From Salisaeta longa DSM 21114 (lineage in GTDB: Bacteria; Bacteroidota; Rhodothermia; Rhodothermales; Salinibacteraceae): a stretch of DNA of 64,000 bases. Below the pieces are notes generated by a model. The model saw only the letters and a program-made list of their open reading frames with translations. It made no database searches and was not told the DNA's origin. Made by a program: the position numbers and the translations under genes. Positions 7,143 to 16,624 of the stretch are shown here, piece after piece (position 1 is the first letter of the stretch; every line of letters starts with the position of its first letter). The stretch is taken from the NCBI RefSeq assembly GCF_000419585.1, contig NZ_ATTH01000001.1, positions 2,519,001 to 2,583,000 on the forward strand, written 5' to 3'.

Positions 7143-8939
7143 TCAGTTGATACCAATGGACACCGGCAGGCGCGCCTGGGTTGATCCGTGCATGCCCGCG
7201 AGGCGCCGCAGGGTGCGTTGCTGTTCCATCCAGAGGCGCTCCAGCGGCGAGGCCGTCCAGGCCTGCCACAGCTGCGCCGCTTGTCCGTAGAGCTGCTCGT
7301 TGAGCTGCTCGATGAACGTTTGCGGGCGGGGCAGAAGCCGCACGCGGTGCGGGCCGTCGCCCATGCCGGCTTTTTCGGCCGCGATGTTGATGGCCTCGTG
7401 CAGGCCGCCTAGCACATCGACGAGGCCCACCTCTTTGGCATCCTCGCCCGACCACACGCGGCCCTGGGCAATCTCGTGCACGCGGGTGGTGTCCATGCCC
7501 CGCCCGGCGGCCACGCGCTGCAAGAAGGTGTTGTAGGTTTTGTCGATTGACTGCTCCAGGAGCGTGCGCTCGCGGGCCGTGAAGGGCTGAACCTGGGAGT
7601 AGATGTCGGCCAGCGGACTCGTTTGCACGCCGTCGAACGTAACCCCGAGGTTCTCTTCGAACAAGCCGCTCGCGTCAAAGAACAGGCCAAAGACGCCGAT
7701 GGAACCGGTGATGGTGAGCGGGTTGGCCACGATGGAATCGGCAGCGGCCGCGATGTAGTAGCCGCCGGAAGCCGCGAGGTCGCCCATCGACACGATGACG
7801 GGCTTCTCGGCGGCGGTGAGCCGCACGGCGCGCCACATCGCCTCGGAGGCCGCTGCGCTACCGCCCGGCGAGTTGATGCGCAGCACCACGGCCTTCGTTT
7901 CGTCGCTGGTGCGCGCCTCTTTCATTGCTTCGCGGAACGGAATGGAGCCGGCCGAGGCCTGATCGTTGCCGAACGGGTTGGTGCTTGGATCGCCGCTCAC
8001 AATGCTTCCGGTGGCATACACCACGTCGATGCGGCCCCGGCTTTGCGGCTCCAGCCCCACCGACGCCGCCGGCACGCGCTTGTACCCGTCCACCGACACG
8101 GTGGTGAGGGTGCCGTTGGTTTTGGCCCTTAGCAGGGTGCTCACCTCATCGTAATAGCGCAGTTCGTCGATTAGGCCAGCCTGCAGTGCACCCTCGGCGC
8201 CCAGCACCGCGTTTTGGTCGGCCAGTTGCTCCAGGCGCTCGGGCGTCACACCCCGCGCCTGCGCGACGGCCCGCTTAAAGTGCGTGTTTTGCGTTTCCAG
8301 CAAGGCGTTGAGCTGCAGGCGGTTGGCGTCGGAGAGGTTGCGCCGCAGGAACGGCTCCACCGCACTTTTGAACTGCCCAGCGCGCACGATCTTCGGCTCC
8401 ACGTTCAGCTTGTTGAGCGCCTCGGCGAAGAACGGTTGCGTGATGGAAAAGCCGTTGAGCTGAAACGGCGCCAGGGGGGCGGCAAACACGCTGTCGGCCA
8501 CACTGGCCAAAAAGTACGCCTTCTCGCCCATGCCAAAATCTTCGCTGGAGGCGATAAGCGGCTTGCCGCTCTCCTTAAAGCGCATCAGCGCGTGACGAAT
8601 TTCTTCCAGCGTGGCCCACTGCAGCGGGGCTGCAGCGCGCGTGCGCAGCCACACGGCCTGGATGCGCTCGTCGGCCGCGGCCTTGCGCAGGGCACCCTTC
8701 AGGTCGATCAGGTCGTAGCTGGAGCCCTCGCCAAACGCCGCCGCGAAGGGATCGTCAGCGGCCCGCTCAGGGATCGGCCCGTCGATGGTCACCTCGAGCA
8801 CCGAGCCGGGCAGCACCGACGGCGCCGGCGACGACGAGAGCGAGATGGCAAAAAAGAAGAGGAACGCCAGGAGAAACAGCACAGCAAATCCCACGAGCGT
8901 GCCAATGACGCTCGCGAGCAGCGTGGAGAGAAAGCGCAT
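7143..8939 (-). CDS. sppA: Signal peptide peptidase SppA, 67 kDa type (protease IV)
   Basis: 598 residues, close to the long two-domain SppA of E. coli. An N-terminal membrane anchor (FAVLFLLAFLFFFAISL) is followed by two tandem S49 domains. The general-base Lys191 is in RAGQFKSAVEP in the first domain and the nucleophile Ser391 is in GDLAASGGYYIA in the second, matching the Ser/Lys dyad split between domains. LRINSPGGSAAASE is the conserved S49 substrate-binding block. It degrades cleaved signal peptides in the inner membrane. It is divergent from hrcA. Confidence 0.93.
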   Translation of the reverse strand: MRFLSTLLASVIGTLVGFAVLFLLAFLFFFAISLSSSPAPSVLPGSVLEVTIDGPIPERAADDPFAAAFGEGSSYDLIDLKGALRKAAADERIQAVWLRTRAAAPLQWATLEEIRHALMRFKESGKPLIASSEDFGMGEKAYFLASVADSVFAAPLAPFQLNGFSITQPFFAEALNKLNVEPKIVRAGQFKSAVEPFLRRNLSDANRLQLNALLETQNTHFKRAVAQARGVTPERLEQLADQNAVLGAEGALQAGLIDELRYYDEVSTLLRAKTNGTLTTVSVDGYKRVPAASVGLEPQSRGRIDVVYATGSIVSGDPSTNPFGNDQASAGSIPFREAMKEARTSDETKAVVLRINSPGGSAAASEAMWRAVRLTAAEKPVIVSMGDLAASGGYYIAAAADSIVANPLTITGSIGVFGLFFDASGLFEENLGVTFDGVQTSPLADIYSQVQPFTARERTLLEQSIDKTYNTFLQRVAAGRGMDTTRVHEIAQGRVWSGEDAKEVGLVDVLGGLHEAINIAAEKAGMGDGPHRVRLLPRPQTFIEQLNEQLYGQAAQLWQAWTASPLERLWMEQQRTLRRLAGMHGSTQARLPVSIGIN

Positions 8940-9204
8940 GAGAACGTCTGTTCAGGAAGAAGGAAGCGTGCAGGGGCATCTACTACCGCACGGCGCAAAC
9001 GCACGTTTCCATGCATCGGCCGTTTTGGTTTAGACGAACAACAGCCGAAAGCGGTTACACCGCGAGGGCCTGCCGGCAGGGAAACTCCCGAAAACACATG
9101 AAGTATGCCATTATGCGGCATCGCGCCGCAAGAAGACGTCTGGCAAGACCTTTGCTGTCATTCAAGTACGTTCGCAAGGACGACGCACAACCCTGTGAAC
9201 GCGT

Positions 9205-10311
9205 GTGAGCACAACGGCTTCTATGGCTTCCCTCCCCGATGCATCCCATTCCGAGCGTCCGTCGCTCAGCGAGCGCGAGCGCAACATCCTGCGGCTCGTC
9301 GTGCAGCAGTTCATCGACACGGCCGGGCCGGTGGGATCGCGGTCGCTGGCCAAGCGGTACGACATTGGCCTGAGTGCCGCCTCGGTGCGCAACACCATGC
9401 GCGACCTGGAGGACATGGGCTACCTGGGCCATCCGTACACCTCCGCCGGCCGCGTGCCGACGGCCCTGGGCTATCGCACGTTCGTTGACGAGCTGATGGA
9501 CACGCCCTCGCTTTCGGCTGCCGAGCGTGAGACCCTGAAAGCCGAGCTCGCGGCCCTCGTGCGCGACACCGATACGCTGCTGCGCGAAAGCTCGCGCCTG
9601 CTCAGCCGGCTCACCAACCTGCTGGGCCTCGCGGTCAGTCCCAACCTGTCGAGCGGCGTGCTGGAACGCCTCGACGCGGTGCCGCTCACCGGCCAGCGCC
9701 TCATGTTTGTGCTGAGCGTAGAGGGTGGCCTGGTGAAAACCATCGTCCTGGAGTTTGAGATGCAGGACGTGCGTCGCAGCGAACTCGACCGGATGCTTTC
9801 CATCTTGAACGAGCGCCTGGCCGGGCTCACGCTGCAGGAGATTCGCGACACGCACGCCGAGCGCGTGCAGGACATTGACGACGAAACCGGCATCATCCAG
9901 CTCATCCTGAACGAGTCCGCGCCGTTATTTAGCGAGCCGCGCGAGGGGCGCTTGCAACTGGGCGGCACGCAGAACATCTTGACGCAGCCCGAATTCCAGG
10001 AGCCGGATGACGTGCGCCACCTCATTGAAGTGATTGAGGACGAAGACCGCGTGGTTCAGTGGCTGGAAAATGTGCACGAGCAAGATCCGCAGGCAGTCGG
10101 CGAGGCGTTTATCCGCATCGGAAGCGAGACGACGCGCGAAGACATGGCGTCGTTTTCCATCGTGACCTCGCCGTACCGGCTGGGCAACACCATCGGCACG
10201 CTGGGGGTGATTGGGCCCACCCGCATGAACTACGGACGCGCCGTGGCCCTTGTGCGCACCCTGGCCGCCGAGTTGAACCGACCCGCCCCCGAATCCTCGC
10301 GGGCCGCGTAA
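9205..10311 (+). CDS. hrcA: Heat-inducible transcription repressor HrcA
   Basis: 368 residues from GTG 9205 (ATG 9223 is an in-frame alternative). The winged-helix N-terminus reads LSERERNILRLVVQQFIDTAGPVGSRSLAKRY, then SAASVRNTMRDLEDMGYL and SAGRVPTALGYR, the family hallmark. The C-terminal dimerisation/GAF-like domain ends with IGPTRMNYGRAVALV. HrcA normally represses chaperone operons through CIRCE elements. It heads an operon with grpE (46 bases downstream) and dnaJ. I could not find a CIRCE repeat in the 265 bases upstream. Confidence 0.95.
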   Translation: MSTTASMASLPDASHSERPSLSERERNILRLVVQQFIDTAGPVGSRSLAKRYDIGLSAASVRNTMRDLEDMGYLGHPYTSAGRVPTALGYRTFVDELMDTPSLSAAERETLKAELAALVRDTDTLLRESSRLLSRLTNLLGLAVSPNLSSGVLERLDAVPLTGQRLMFVLSVEGGLVKTIVLEFEMQDVRRSELDRMLSILNERLAGLTLQEIRDTHAERVQDIDDETGIIQLILNESAPLFSEPREGRLQLGGTQNILTQPEFQEPDDVRHLIEVIEDEDRVVQWLENVHEQDPQAVGEAFIRIGSETTREDMASFSIVTSPYRLGNTIGTLGVIGPTRMNYGRAVALVRTLAAELNRPAPESSRAA

Positions 10312-10357
10312 CATCGCCCCCCTCCGTCATTACCAACCCTACATTCCCCCGCATCGC

Positions 10358-11038
10358 GTGAGCACTCCCGACACGCCCTCCAACACCGAAACCACCGAAG
10401 CACAAGCCGCGGACGCTCAAGCGGCCGACGGACAAACCCCTGACGCTGAGACGACCGAGGCCCCTGAAACCGAAGAATCTTCGCCCGAGGCGCTGCGCGA
10501 CCGCATCGAGGCGCTGGAAGAAGAGCTTGAAGCGCTCGAAGAAGAGCGCGACGCCATCAATAACAAGCTGCTACGCAAGGCGGCCGAGTTTGAAAACTAC
10601 CGCCGGCGCACCGACCGCGAGCAGTCGCGGCAGTTTACCGCGGGTAAGGTGGACGCGGTGCGGGCCATGCTTGACGTGCTCGACGACCTGGAGCGCTCGC
10701 TGGACGCGGCCGATCAGCTCGAGTCGGCGGACGACCCCGCGGCGGCCTACGAGTCGCTGCGGGGCGGCGTGCAGATGGTCCACCAGAAGTTTTTGGACGA
10801 GCTGTCGGCGCTTGGCGTTGAGCGCATCGAAGCCGAAGGCGCTGCCTTCGACGAGTCGCTGCACGAGGCGCTCATGCAACAGCCCACCGACGACGCGGCC
10901 CCCGGCACGGTGCTCAGCGAGGCCCGCTCGGGCTATCGCCTCGGCGACCGCGTCATCCGTTACAGCCGCGTCATCGTCGCAACCGCCCCCGACGATGCCT
11001 CTGACGATGCGCCCGACGATACCTCTACCGACGCTTAA
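10358..11038 (+). CDS. grpE: Nucleotide exchange factor GrpE
   Basis: 226 residues from GTG 10358. A long acidic, low-complexity N-terminal tail (rich in T, E, A, D and Q) precedes a coiled coil ([33 protein letters not shown]) and the C-terminal beta wing with HEALMQQ and [17 protein letters not shown], the GrpE signature. It releases ADP from DnaK and works with DnaJ, which follows 59 bases later. The C-terminal tail is also highly acidic, in keeping with a salt-adapted proteome, though that is only suggestive. Confidence 0.95.
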   Translation: MSTPDTPSNTETTEAQAADAQAADGQTPDAETTEAPETEESSPEALRDRIEALEEELEALEEERDAINNKLLRKAAEFENYRRRTDREQSRQFTAGKVDAVRAMLDVLDDLERSLDAADQLESADDPAAAYESLRGGVQMVHQKFLDELSALGVERIEAEGAAFDESLHEALMQQPTDDAAPGTVLSEARSGYRLGDRVIRYSRVIVATAPDDASDDAPDDTSTDA

Positions 11039-11097
11039 CTCGTTGCAGCGTTGACGCTGCCTCTCGCCTACGCTCTGCCCCTAACCACACGCCCTTC

Positions 11098-12231
11098 ATG
11101 CCGCAGGACTATTACGACACGCTGGGCCTCGATTCCAGCGCTTCTGACAAAGACATCAAGCGGGCCTATCGCAAGATGGCCATGGAATACCACCCGGACC
11201 GCAACCCCGACGATCCGGAGGCGGAGCAAAAGTTTAAGGCGGCGGCGGAGGCGTACGAGGTGCTCTCCGACCCCAAAAAGCGCCAGCGCTACGATCAGTA
11301 TGGCCACGCGGGCCTCGGCGAAAGCGGCAACGGCGTCGGCTTTCAGGACATCAATGACATCTTCAGCGCCTTCAACGACATCTTTGGCGGCGCCGCTTCC
11401 GGCCGCTCGCGGCGCACCCGCGGGCGCCCCGGCAGCGATCTGCGCGTCACGTTGCCGCTTACCCTGGAGGAGATTGCGCAGGGCGTTGAGAAAAACATTA
11501 AGGTGCGTAAGTACACCGCCTGCGAGGTGTGCGACGGCACCGGGGCCGAAGGCGGCCTGGAGGGCGAAAACTACGTGATGTGCGACCAGTGCGACGGCAC
11601 CGGCGAGATGCGACAGGTGTCGCAATCCGTGTTTGGGCAGTTTGTCAACGTGCAGGCGTGTCCGAAGTGCAACGGCGAGGGCCGCATCATCGAAAACAAG
11701 TGCCAAAATTGCGGCGGTCAGGGACGCTTAGAGGGCGAAGAAACCGTATCGGTAACGGTGCCCGCGGGCGTCATGGAGGGCAACTACCTCACGATCTCCG
11801 ACGCGGGCAACGCGGGCTTGCGCGGCGGTCCGGCGGGTGACTTGCGCATCGAGATCAAGCAGAAAGACCACGCGGAATTTGTGCGCGACGGTCTCGACAT
11901 TTACTACGACCTGCACCTGTCTTTCCCCGAAGCTACGCTGGGTACCGAGGTGGAAATTCCAACCCTGAAGGGCCGTGCGCGCTTGCAGGTGGATGCCGGC
12001 GTGCAGCCGGGGCGCATCCTGCGTATGAAGGGGCGCGGCCTGCCCGACCTCAACAGCAATCGCACGGGCGACCAGATGATTCGGGTGCACGTGTGGACGC
12101 CGCAGCAACTGGACGACGACGAGTTTGAGATCCTCGAAGAACTCTACGATCATCCAAACTTTCAACCCGACCCGGAACCGGGCACGCCGAAGAAGTCGTT
12201 CTTCAACCGCGTCCGTGACGTGTTTTCGTAA
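11098..12231 (+). CDS. dnaJ: Chaperone protein DnaJ (type I)
   Basis: 377 residues. J domain with HPD at residues 32-34, a Gly/Phe-rich linker, then four zinc-finger repeats [24 protein letters not shown] and CQNCGGQG, and the two client-binding beta domains ending [15 protein letters not shown]. It stimulates DnaK ATPase. It is the last gene of hrcA-grpE-dnaJ; dnaK itself is not in the window. An intrinsic terminator follows. Confidence 0.97.
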   Translation: MPQDYYDTLGLDSSASDKDIKRAYRKMAMEYHPDRNPDDPEAEQKFKAAAEAYEVLSDPKKRQRYDQYGHAGLGESGNGVGFQDINDIFSAFNDIFGGAASGRSRRTRGRPGSDLRVTLPLTLEEIAQGVEKNIKVRKYTACEVCDGTGAEGGLEGENYVMCDQCDGTGEMRQVSQSVFGQFVNVQACPKCNGEGRIIENKCQNCGGQGRLEGEETVSVTVPAGVMEGNYLTISDAGNAGLRGGPAGDLRIEIKQKDHAEFVRDGLDIYYDLHLSFPEATLGTEVEIPTLKGRARLQVDAGVQPGRILRMKGRGLPDLNSNRTGDQMIRVHVWTPQQLDDDEFEILEELYDHPNFQPDPEPGTPKKSFFNRVRDVFS

Positions 12232-12264
12232 GGCGAGCGTTTCCACCACCTAGCGCTTCTGCTG

Positions 12265-12303
12265 CGCACGCGTCGGCTCATTCGGCGCGTGCGTTTTTGT
12301 TTT
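12265..12303 (+). terminator. Intrinsic terminator of the hrcA-grpE-dnaJ operon
   Basis: CGCACGCG (12265-12272) pairs with CGCGTGCG (12285-12292), followed by TTTTTGTTTT. Confidence 0.85.
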
Positions 12304-12328
12304 ATTGACCGTTGCCAAGGTTCATTCC

Positions 12329-12874
12329 ATGTCCGATCCCTCCACATCCGAACGTTTTCGCTCGGCGATGCGCCGCGTGCCCTCGCCCGTTGTTGTTGTT
12401 ACGGCCGCCGGTCCGTCGGGCGGGCGCGGCATCACGATTGGGTCGTTTACGAGCGTTGCGCTTGAGCCGCCGCTGGTGAGCTTCAACGTGGCGCACGATG
12501 CCAGCATGCATGCGTTGCTGGAGCGGGCCGAGCGGTACGCGGTGCATGTGCTTACGGAGGAACAGGCGCACCTGGCGCAGCACTTTGCCCTGCCCGACCT
12601 ATCGGCCGACGAGCTGTGGGCGCCCGTGGCGCATGAGCGCCGGGCCGACGGGCTGCCGGTGCTGGCCGATACGTCGGCTGTGCTCCTGTGCACGCCGCAC
12701 GGGGCGCTTCCGGCAGGCGACCACACCCTCTTTGTGGGCCGCGTGATGGACGTGGTGCTGCCGCCCGATGCGGGCGCGGTGCTGTACTACAAGCGCGACT
12801 ATCACGCCGTGGGCAGCACGCTGCGGTCGAAGCGGTTCTCGCCCGTAAACCGCGGATCGAGCGCGTCGTCGTGA
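12329..12874 (+). CDS. Flavin reductase-like domain protein
   Basis: 181 residues from ATG 12329; a TTG 24 bases upstream is in frame but falls in the terminator tail. The flavin reductase/FMN-binding split-barrel fold is suggested by FRSAMRRVPSPVVVVTAA, GITIGSFTSVALEPPLVSFNVA, RYAVHVLTEEQAHLAQHFA and HTLFVGRVMDV, the conserved order of the HpaC/DIM6 family. It probably binds FMN and reduces flavin with NAD(P)H. The last 73 bases overlap, on the opposite strand, the end of the TIGR02757 gene. Confidence 0.87.
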   Translation: MSDPSTSERFRSAMRRVPSPVVVVTAAGPSGGRGITIGSFTSVALEPPLVSFNVAHDASMHALLERAERYAVHVLTEEQAHLAQHFALPDLSADELWAPVAHERRADGLPVLADTSAVLLCTPHGALPAGDHTLFVGRVMDVVLPPDAGAVLYYKRDYHAVGSTLRSKRFSPVNRGSSASS

Positions 12875-13659
12875 GCGCCAATGCCAAAGAATGCAAAGTC
12901 GTAGCGCGCCGGGTCGTGCGGCGCCATGCGGCGGCAGATGTCGGTGAGGCGCTGCACCGCCTTCCAGTCGTTCGACTTTCGGTCGAGTAGCCCAAGCGCG
13001 CGGGCCTGCCGTCCGGCATGCACATCCACCGGTAGCAGCAGTTGGTCGGGGGTGATGCGCGTCCACAGCCCAAAATCGACGGGCCCGGGGCGCACCATCC
13101 ACCGCAGGTACATGTTGATCCGCTTGCAGGCGCTCTTGGCCGCGGGCCGCGCCAGGTGCTTGCGCAGGCGCTGCGGCGTGCGCGGATCGGCGTTCAGGAG
13201 GGTGGTGCTAAACCCCTGAATGGCCGGCCCGACGTGCGGGGCGTCGGGGGATAGGTGATCGGCAAAGAGGGCTTCGATGCTTCCGTGGGTTCGGAGCGCG
13301 CGGTGCAGGTTGTGCGTGAACCAGAAGGCATCGGTTGGCTGAAAGGTGCGGTGCACGAAGCCGTCGAGGGCGGCCGCGTCGCGTTCCGCATCGAACGTCC
13401 ACACAAACCGATGCGGCCGGTAGTCCATGCGCGCCGACAGCTCCTCCAGCTTGTTGATGACGGTGCTGCGCCGTCCCCACGCGAGCAGGGCCGCGTACAG
13501 CCCGATGACGGCCTGATCCTTTGGATCGTCGAAGCCGTGCGGGATGCCGATGGGGTCGTGGTCGATGAAGGCGGGCTGTTCGTAGCGCGCCACGAGGCCG
13601 TCGAGGTAACGCTTCAGGTCGCGGAGGGCGTCGGGCAGCGAAGGGGCAGGAGCAGGCAT
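12802..13659 (-). CDS. TIGR02757 (DUF2400) family protein
   Basis: 285 residues. Recognised by YEQPAFIDHDPIGIPHGFDDPKDQAVIGLYAALLAWGRR near the N-terminus, KRINMYLRWMVR in the middle and DFAFFGIGAH at the C-terminus. The family occurs widely in Bacteroidota and related phyla and is distantly similar to helix-hairpin-helix DNA glycosylases, but no function is established. Its 3' end overlaps the convergent flavin reductase-like gene by 73 bases. Confidence 0.88.
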   Translation of the reverse strand: MPAPAPSLPDALRDLKRYLDGLVARYEQPAFIDHDPIGIPHGFDDPKDQAVIGLYAALLAWGRRSTVINKLEELSARMDYRPHRFVWTFDAERDAAALDGFVHRTFQPTDAFWFTHNLHRALRTHGSIEALFADHLSPDAPHVGPAIQGFSTTLLNADPRTPQRLRKHLARPAAKSACKRINMYLRWMVRPGPVDFGLWTRITPDQLLLPVDVHAGRQARALGLLDRKSNDWKAVQRLTDICRRMAPHDPARYDFAFFGIGAHDDALDPRFTGENRFDRSVLPTA

Positions 13660-13698
13660 GCAGGGGGCGGAACGGAAAACAAAGGAGCAGAAGCAGCA

Positions 13699-14523
13699 TC
13701 AGCGGTTGGACGCTAACGTGGGCCACGCGAGCGGCGTTTTGTAGCGCACGGATTCCAGCACGAGGCCATGGGCATCGGCCGCCGGACCCGCGGCGCGCCG
13801 GTCGCGCGTGGCCAGGATGTCGGGCAGGGCGTCGACCGGGCGGCGGTCGTGTCCAATGTCGAGCAAGGTGCCCACAAGGGCCCGCACCATACCATGCAAA
13901 AAGCGATTGCCGACCACCACGAAGCGCCACAGGCCCGGGCGCGGACCGGCACGCCACTTGGCCGTAAAAAGGGTGCACACGCGGTTTTCGGTGTCGGACT
14001 GCGTGCGGCAGAAGGCGCCAAAGTGGTGCGTGCCCAACAGGTCGCGGGCCGCGCGGTTCATGCGATCCATGGCGGGCACGGGGCGGATAAACGCGCGGCG
14101 GTGGCGGTCTAGCGCCAGCGGCTGCGTGCTGATGTAGTAGTGGTAGCGCCGCCGGCGGGCATCGTAGCGCGCGTGGAAGTCGGGCGCCGCTTCGGTGATC
14201 GCGCGCACCGCGCAGCCCGGGGGCGTGAGGCCATTGAGCGAGCGCCGCAGCCGAAACGGATCGACCGTCGCCGGCAGGTCGACGTGCGCCACCTGCCCGC
14301 GGGCGTGCACCCCCGCATCGGTGCGTCCCGAGCCGGTTATGCGCACCGCGTGGCCCATGGTGGCGAGGGCCTCCTCGAGCGCCCCCTGCACGGTGCGCAC
14401 ATCCGGCTGCACTTGCCAGCCGTGGAAGGCGGCGCCGTCGTATTCAATGAGCAGGCGGAGGCGGGGCACAGGCAGCGAAACGTGTACAAGCAAGAACCAT
14501 CCAACAGAAGCCGAACGCCGCAC
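13699..14523 (-). CDS. truA: tRNA pseudouridine(38-40) synthase TruA
   Basis: 274 residues from the furthest ATG. In-frame GTG codons at residues 13, 15 and 19 may be the true start, because the conserved fold begins at [17 protein letters not shown] (residue 21). The catalytic Asp is residue 69 in [30 protein letters not shown] and [17 protein letters not shown] are the other family blocks. It isomerises uridines in the anticodon arm of tRNAs. It is 39 bases upstream of the TIGR02757 gene on the same strand and divergent from ssb. Confidence 0.94.
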   Translation of the reverse strand: MRRSASVGWFLLVHVSLPVPRLRLLIEYDGAAFHGWQVQPDVRTVQGALEEALATMGHAVRITGSGRTDAGVHARGQVAHVDLPATVDPFRLRRSLNGLTPPGCAVRAITEAAPDFHARYDARRRRYHYYISTQPLALDRHRRAFIRPVPAMDRMNRAARDLLGTHHFGAFCRTQSDTENRVCTLFTAKWRAGPRPGLWRFVVVGNRFLHGMVRALVGTLLDIGHDRRPVDALPDILATRDRRAAGPAADAHGLVLESVRYKTPLAWPTLASNR

Positions 14524-14693
14524 GTTACGTTCCCGTTACCGGTGTGTCTATCTCCCCAGAACCGCTTCATGTGTGTTTTTCATGTGCGGAGGGCTTGCGC
14601 GTCCGGATAATCCGCGGGCGTCGTGCGTAAGCGTTTTGCTACATACAGCTTTGCGGTTCTCGCGTTTTCCGATACCACAACGACTTCAGACCT

Positions 14694-15182
14694 ATGGCTC
14701 GCGGCGTAAACAAAGTAATCCTGATTGGCAACCTGGGGCAAGACCCCGACCTGCGTTACACCAACAGCGGCACCGCGGTGTGCAACCTGCGCATTGCGAC
14801 CACGGAGAGCTACAAAGATAAGCATGGCGAGTGGCAAGATCGCACCGAGTGGCACACCGTGGTTACCTGGGGCCGCCTGGCCGAGACGTGCGGCGAGTAC
14901 CTCAGCAAGGGGCGCCAAGTGTACGTAGAAGGCCAACTGCAAACCAACTCGTGGGAAGATCGAGACGGCGAGACGCAGTACCGCACCGAGGTGCGCGCCC
15001 GTGAGGTGCTGTTCTTGAGCGGCGAAGGCCGCAGCAACGGCCGCAGCGGCGGCCTGCCGGACCAGAGCCGCCCGGACAATTTCGACCAAACCCAAGAATC
15101 CCGGAAGCAGCAAGGGTCGAGTGGCGGCAGCGGTTCGCAGCAAGAAGACAGTTTTGAGCCGGACGACGATCTGCCGTTTTAG
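14694..15182 (+). CDS. ssb: Single-stranded DNA-binding protein
   Basis: 162 residues. An OB fold with [21 protein letters not shown] and [28 protein letters not shown], a glycine/serine/glutamine-rich disordered linker, and the acidic protein-interaction tip DDDLPF at the very C-terminus. It acts as a tetramer coating ssDNA in replication and repair. Confidence 0.96.
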   Translation: MARGVNKVILIGNLGQDPDLRYTNSGTAVCNLRIATTESYKDKHGEWQDRTEWHTVVTWGRLAETCGEYLSKGRQVYVEGQLQTNSWEDRDGETQYRTEVRAREVLFLSGEGRSNGRSGGLPDQSRPDNFDQTQESRKQQGSSGGSGSQQEDSFEPDDDLPF

Positions 15183-15237
15183 TCACCCACGGCTCCGCGG
15201 CGGCGCTTGTGTCGCCGTTTCATGAAGACAGGCATCA

Positions 15238-15272
15238 GGCAAAGGCGCTGCCACCCGGCAGGGCCTTTTGCT
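15238..15272 (+). terminator. Intrinsic terminator downstream of ssb
   Basis: AAAGGCGCTGCC (15241-15252), loop ACCC, then GGCAGGGCCTTTT (15257-15269): a nearly perfect stem with one bulge and a short T run. The rest of 15273-15510 shows no gene. Confidence 0.7.
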
Positions 15273-15510
15273 TTGCCCCCGAGGATTTCATCTGCGGAGA
15301 TTGGCCCTCTAGGATGCACAATCGTGCCGTCAACGGTTCAGATGGTCTCTCACGGCTGACTACGTAGCTGCACGTGCAACGCACAAAAAACCAAAAACCA
15401 TGCGTCATCGGGAGAAATGAATGCCCGCAGACGCCGGGTCGGTTTGGGGATGCGCGGCCCGCGTTGTATGTTGTACCCAACCGACGCCCTCCAACTCAAC
15501 ACCTGAATCT

Positions 15511-15789
15511 ATGGTAACTGCCATTGTACTCCTGCACACCGAACGCGATGCCGTCAACGACGTAGCCGATGCCCTCGTTACGCTCAGCGGCGTCAGCGAG
15601 GTGCACTCGGTGGCCGGCCGCTACGACCTCGTGGCCATTCTGCGCGTGGAAAGCAACGACGCGCTGGCCGCGCTCGTCACCGAGCACATCCGCGGCATCG
15701 AAGGCATCACCGACTCCGAGACGCTCATCGGGTTTCGGGTCTACTCCTCGCACGACCTGGAGCGCCTCTTTTCCATCGGGATGGGCTAG
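15511..15789 (+). CDS. Stand-alone Lrp/AsnC ligand-binding (RAM) domain protein
   Basis: 92 residues from ATG 15511 (a frame opens upstream at 15421 but encodes no conserved residues). The protein is a single RAM/ACT-like domain: TAIVLLHTERDAVNDVADALVTLSGVSEVHSVAGRYDLVAILRV, then IRGIEGITDSETLIGFRVY. No helix-turn-helix is present. Such SraA/DUF-like proteins bind amino acids or modulate full-length Lrp proteins; the ligand cannot be told here. Confidence 0.88.
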   Translation: MVTAIVLLHTERDAVNDVADALVTLSGVSEVHSVAGRYDLVAILRVESNDALAALVTEHIRGIEGITDSETLIGFRVYSSHDLERLFSIGMG

Positions 15790-15813
15790 CCCTTGGTCGC
15801 TATCCGCTCCGCG

Positions 15814-16584
15814 CTAGGGAAGCGGCTCCACCCGCACGCTATCCAGCGCAATGCGCGACACCAGCGTGAGGGCATCGCGGGCCATGCGCTCGGGGTAGCG
15901 CCCCAACTGATCGGCTGCGAGCGTCGTGTCGGTGTAGTTGCGAAAATCCGCAAAGCGCACGCCGCCCACGCGGCGCTCGTTATAGGCCACCCGAAAGCGC
16001 GTCCCGAACGACTCGCCAGGGCCCACGCCGTAGGCATAGGCCAGGTAGTTCATGGCAAAGGTCTCGGGATGAAACCAGTACACGAACACGTCCTCGTGGT
16101 CTTTGCCGCCGCCCTGTTTGCGGAAAGTGACCGGCACCTGATAGTAGGGCACGCCGCGGATGGTGTCGCGCGTCAGCGGGCCCAGCTGCACGGCGGGGTC
16201 GTTGAGCGGGCCGGGCAGCAGCGCAAAGTAACGCACGGAGTTCACCGCCGTGGCGATGGCGTCGCGCGCGCTGTCGGGCAAGGGGCGCACCGGCGTGCCG
16301 TCGATGGCGCGGTACACGCTGTCGTTGCTTAGCCCTTCCACCACCCGCCGTCCGAGCGTATCGGTGAACGTTTGCTCGTAACGGTAGCGCCCGTCGTTCT
16401 GCCGGAGGGTAAAGCGGGCGTCGCGGAAGGTGAAGCGGACGACGGCATCGTGCAAGCGCGCACTTCCATGCGCGGCCCGCGCGCTGTCTACCACGGCCGC
16501 CGCCGACAGCGGCGGCGAAGACGGTTCGCACCCGGCCCAAACGAGCAGCAGGCTTCCCACAAGAGCATAAACGACGCAGCGCAT
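15814..16584 (-). CDS. DUF6503-like lipoprotein
   Basis: 256 residues from ATG 16584, chosen because it opens a clean lipoprotein signal (MRCVVYALVGSLLLVWAGC, lipidated Cys19). The 11 upstream in-frame residues look non-coding. The mature part reads as a beta-rich LolA/outer-membrane-lipoprotein-sorting-like fold (VRFTFRDARFTLRQNDGRYRYEQTF, VYWFHPETFAMNYL, FADFRNY), typical of DUF6503 proteins in Bacteroidota. It is probably anchored in an envelope membrane. It shares its strand with the DUF2911 gene 40 bases upstream. Confidence 0.75.
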   Translation of the reverse strand: MRCVVYALVGSLLLVWAGCEPSSPPLSAAAVVDSARAAHGSARLHDAVVRFTFRDARFTLRQNDGRYRYEQTFTDTLGRRVVEGLSNDSVYRAIDGTPVRPLPDSARDAIATAVNSVRYFALLPGPLNDPAVQLGPLTRDTIRGVPYYQVPVTFRKQGGGKDHEDVFVYWFHPETFAMNYLAYAYGVGPGESFGTRFRVAYNERRVGGVRFADFRNYTDTTLAADQLGRYPERMARDALTLVSRIALDSVRVEPLP

Positions 16585-16624
16585 ACGGCAGATGTCAGGT
16601 GCAAGGAAATCGGGCATGCGGCGG

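Noticed and set aside
12305-12328. TTG start for the flavin reductase-like gene.
   Set aside because: It lies inside the terminator tail of dnaJ; ATG 12329 begins just before the conserved domain.
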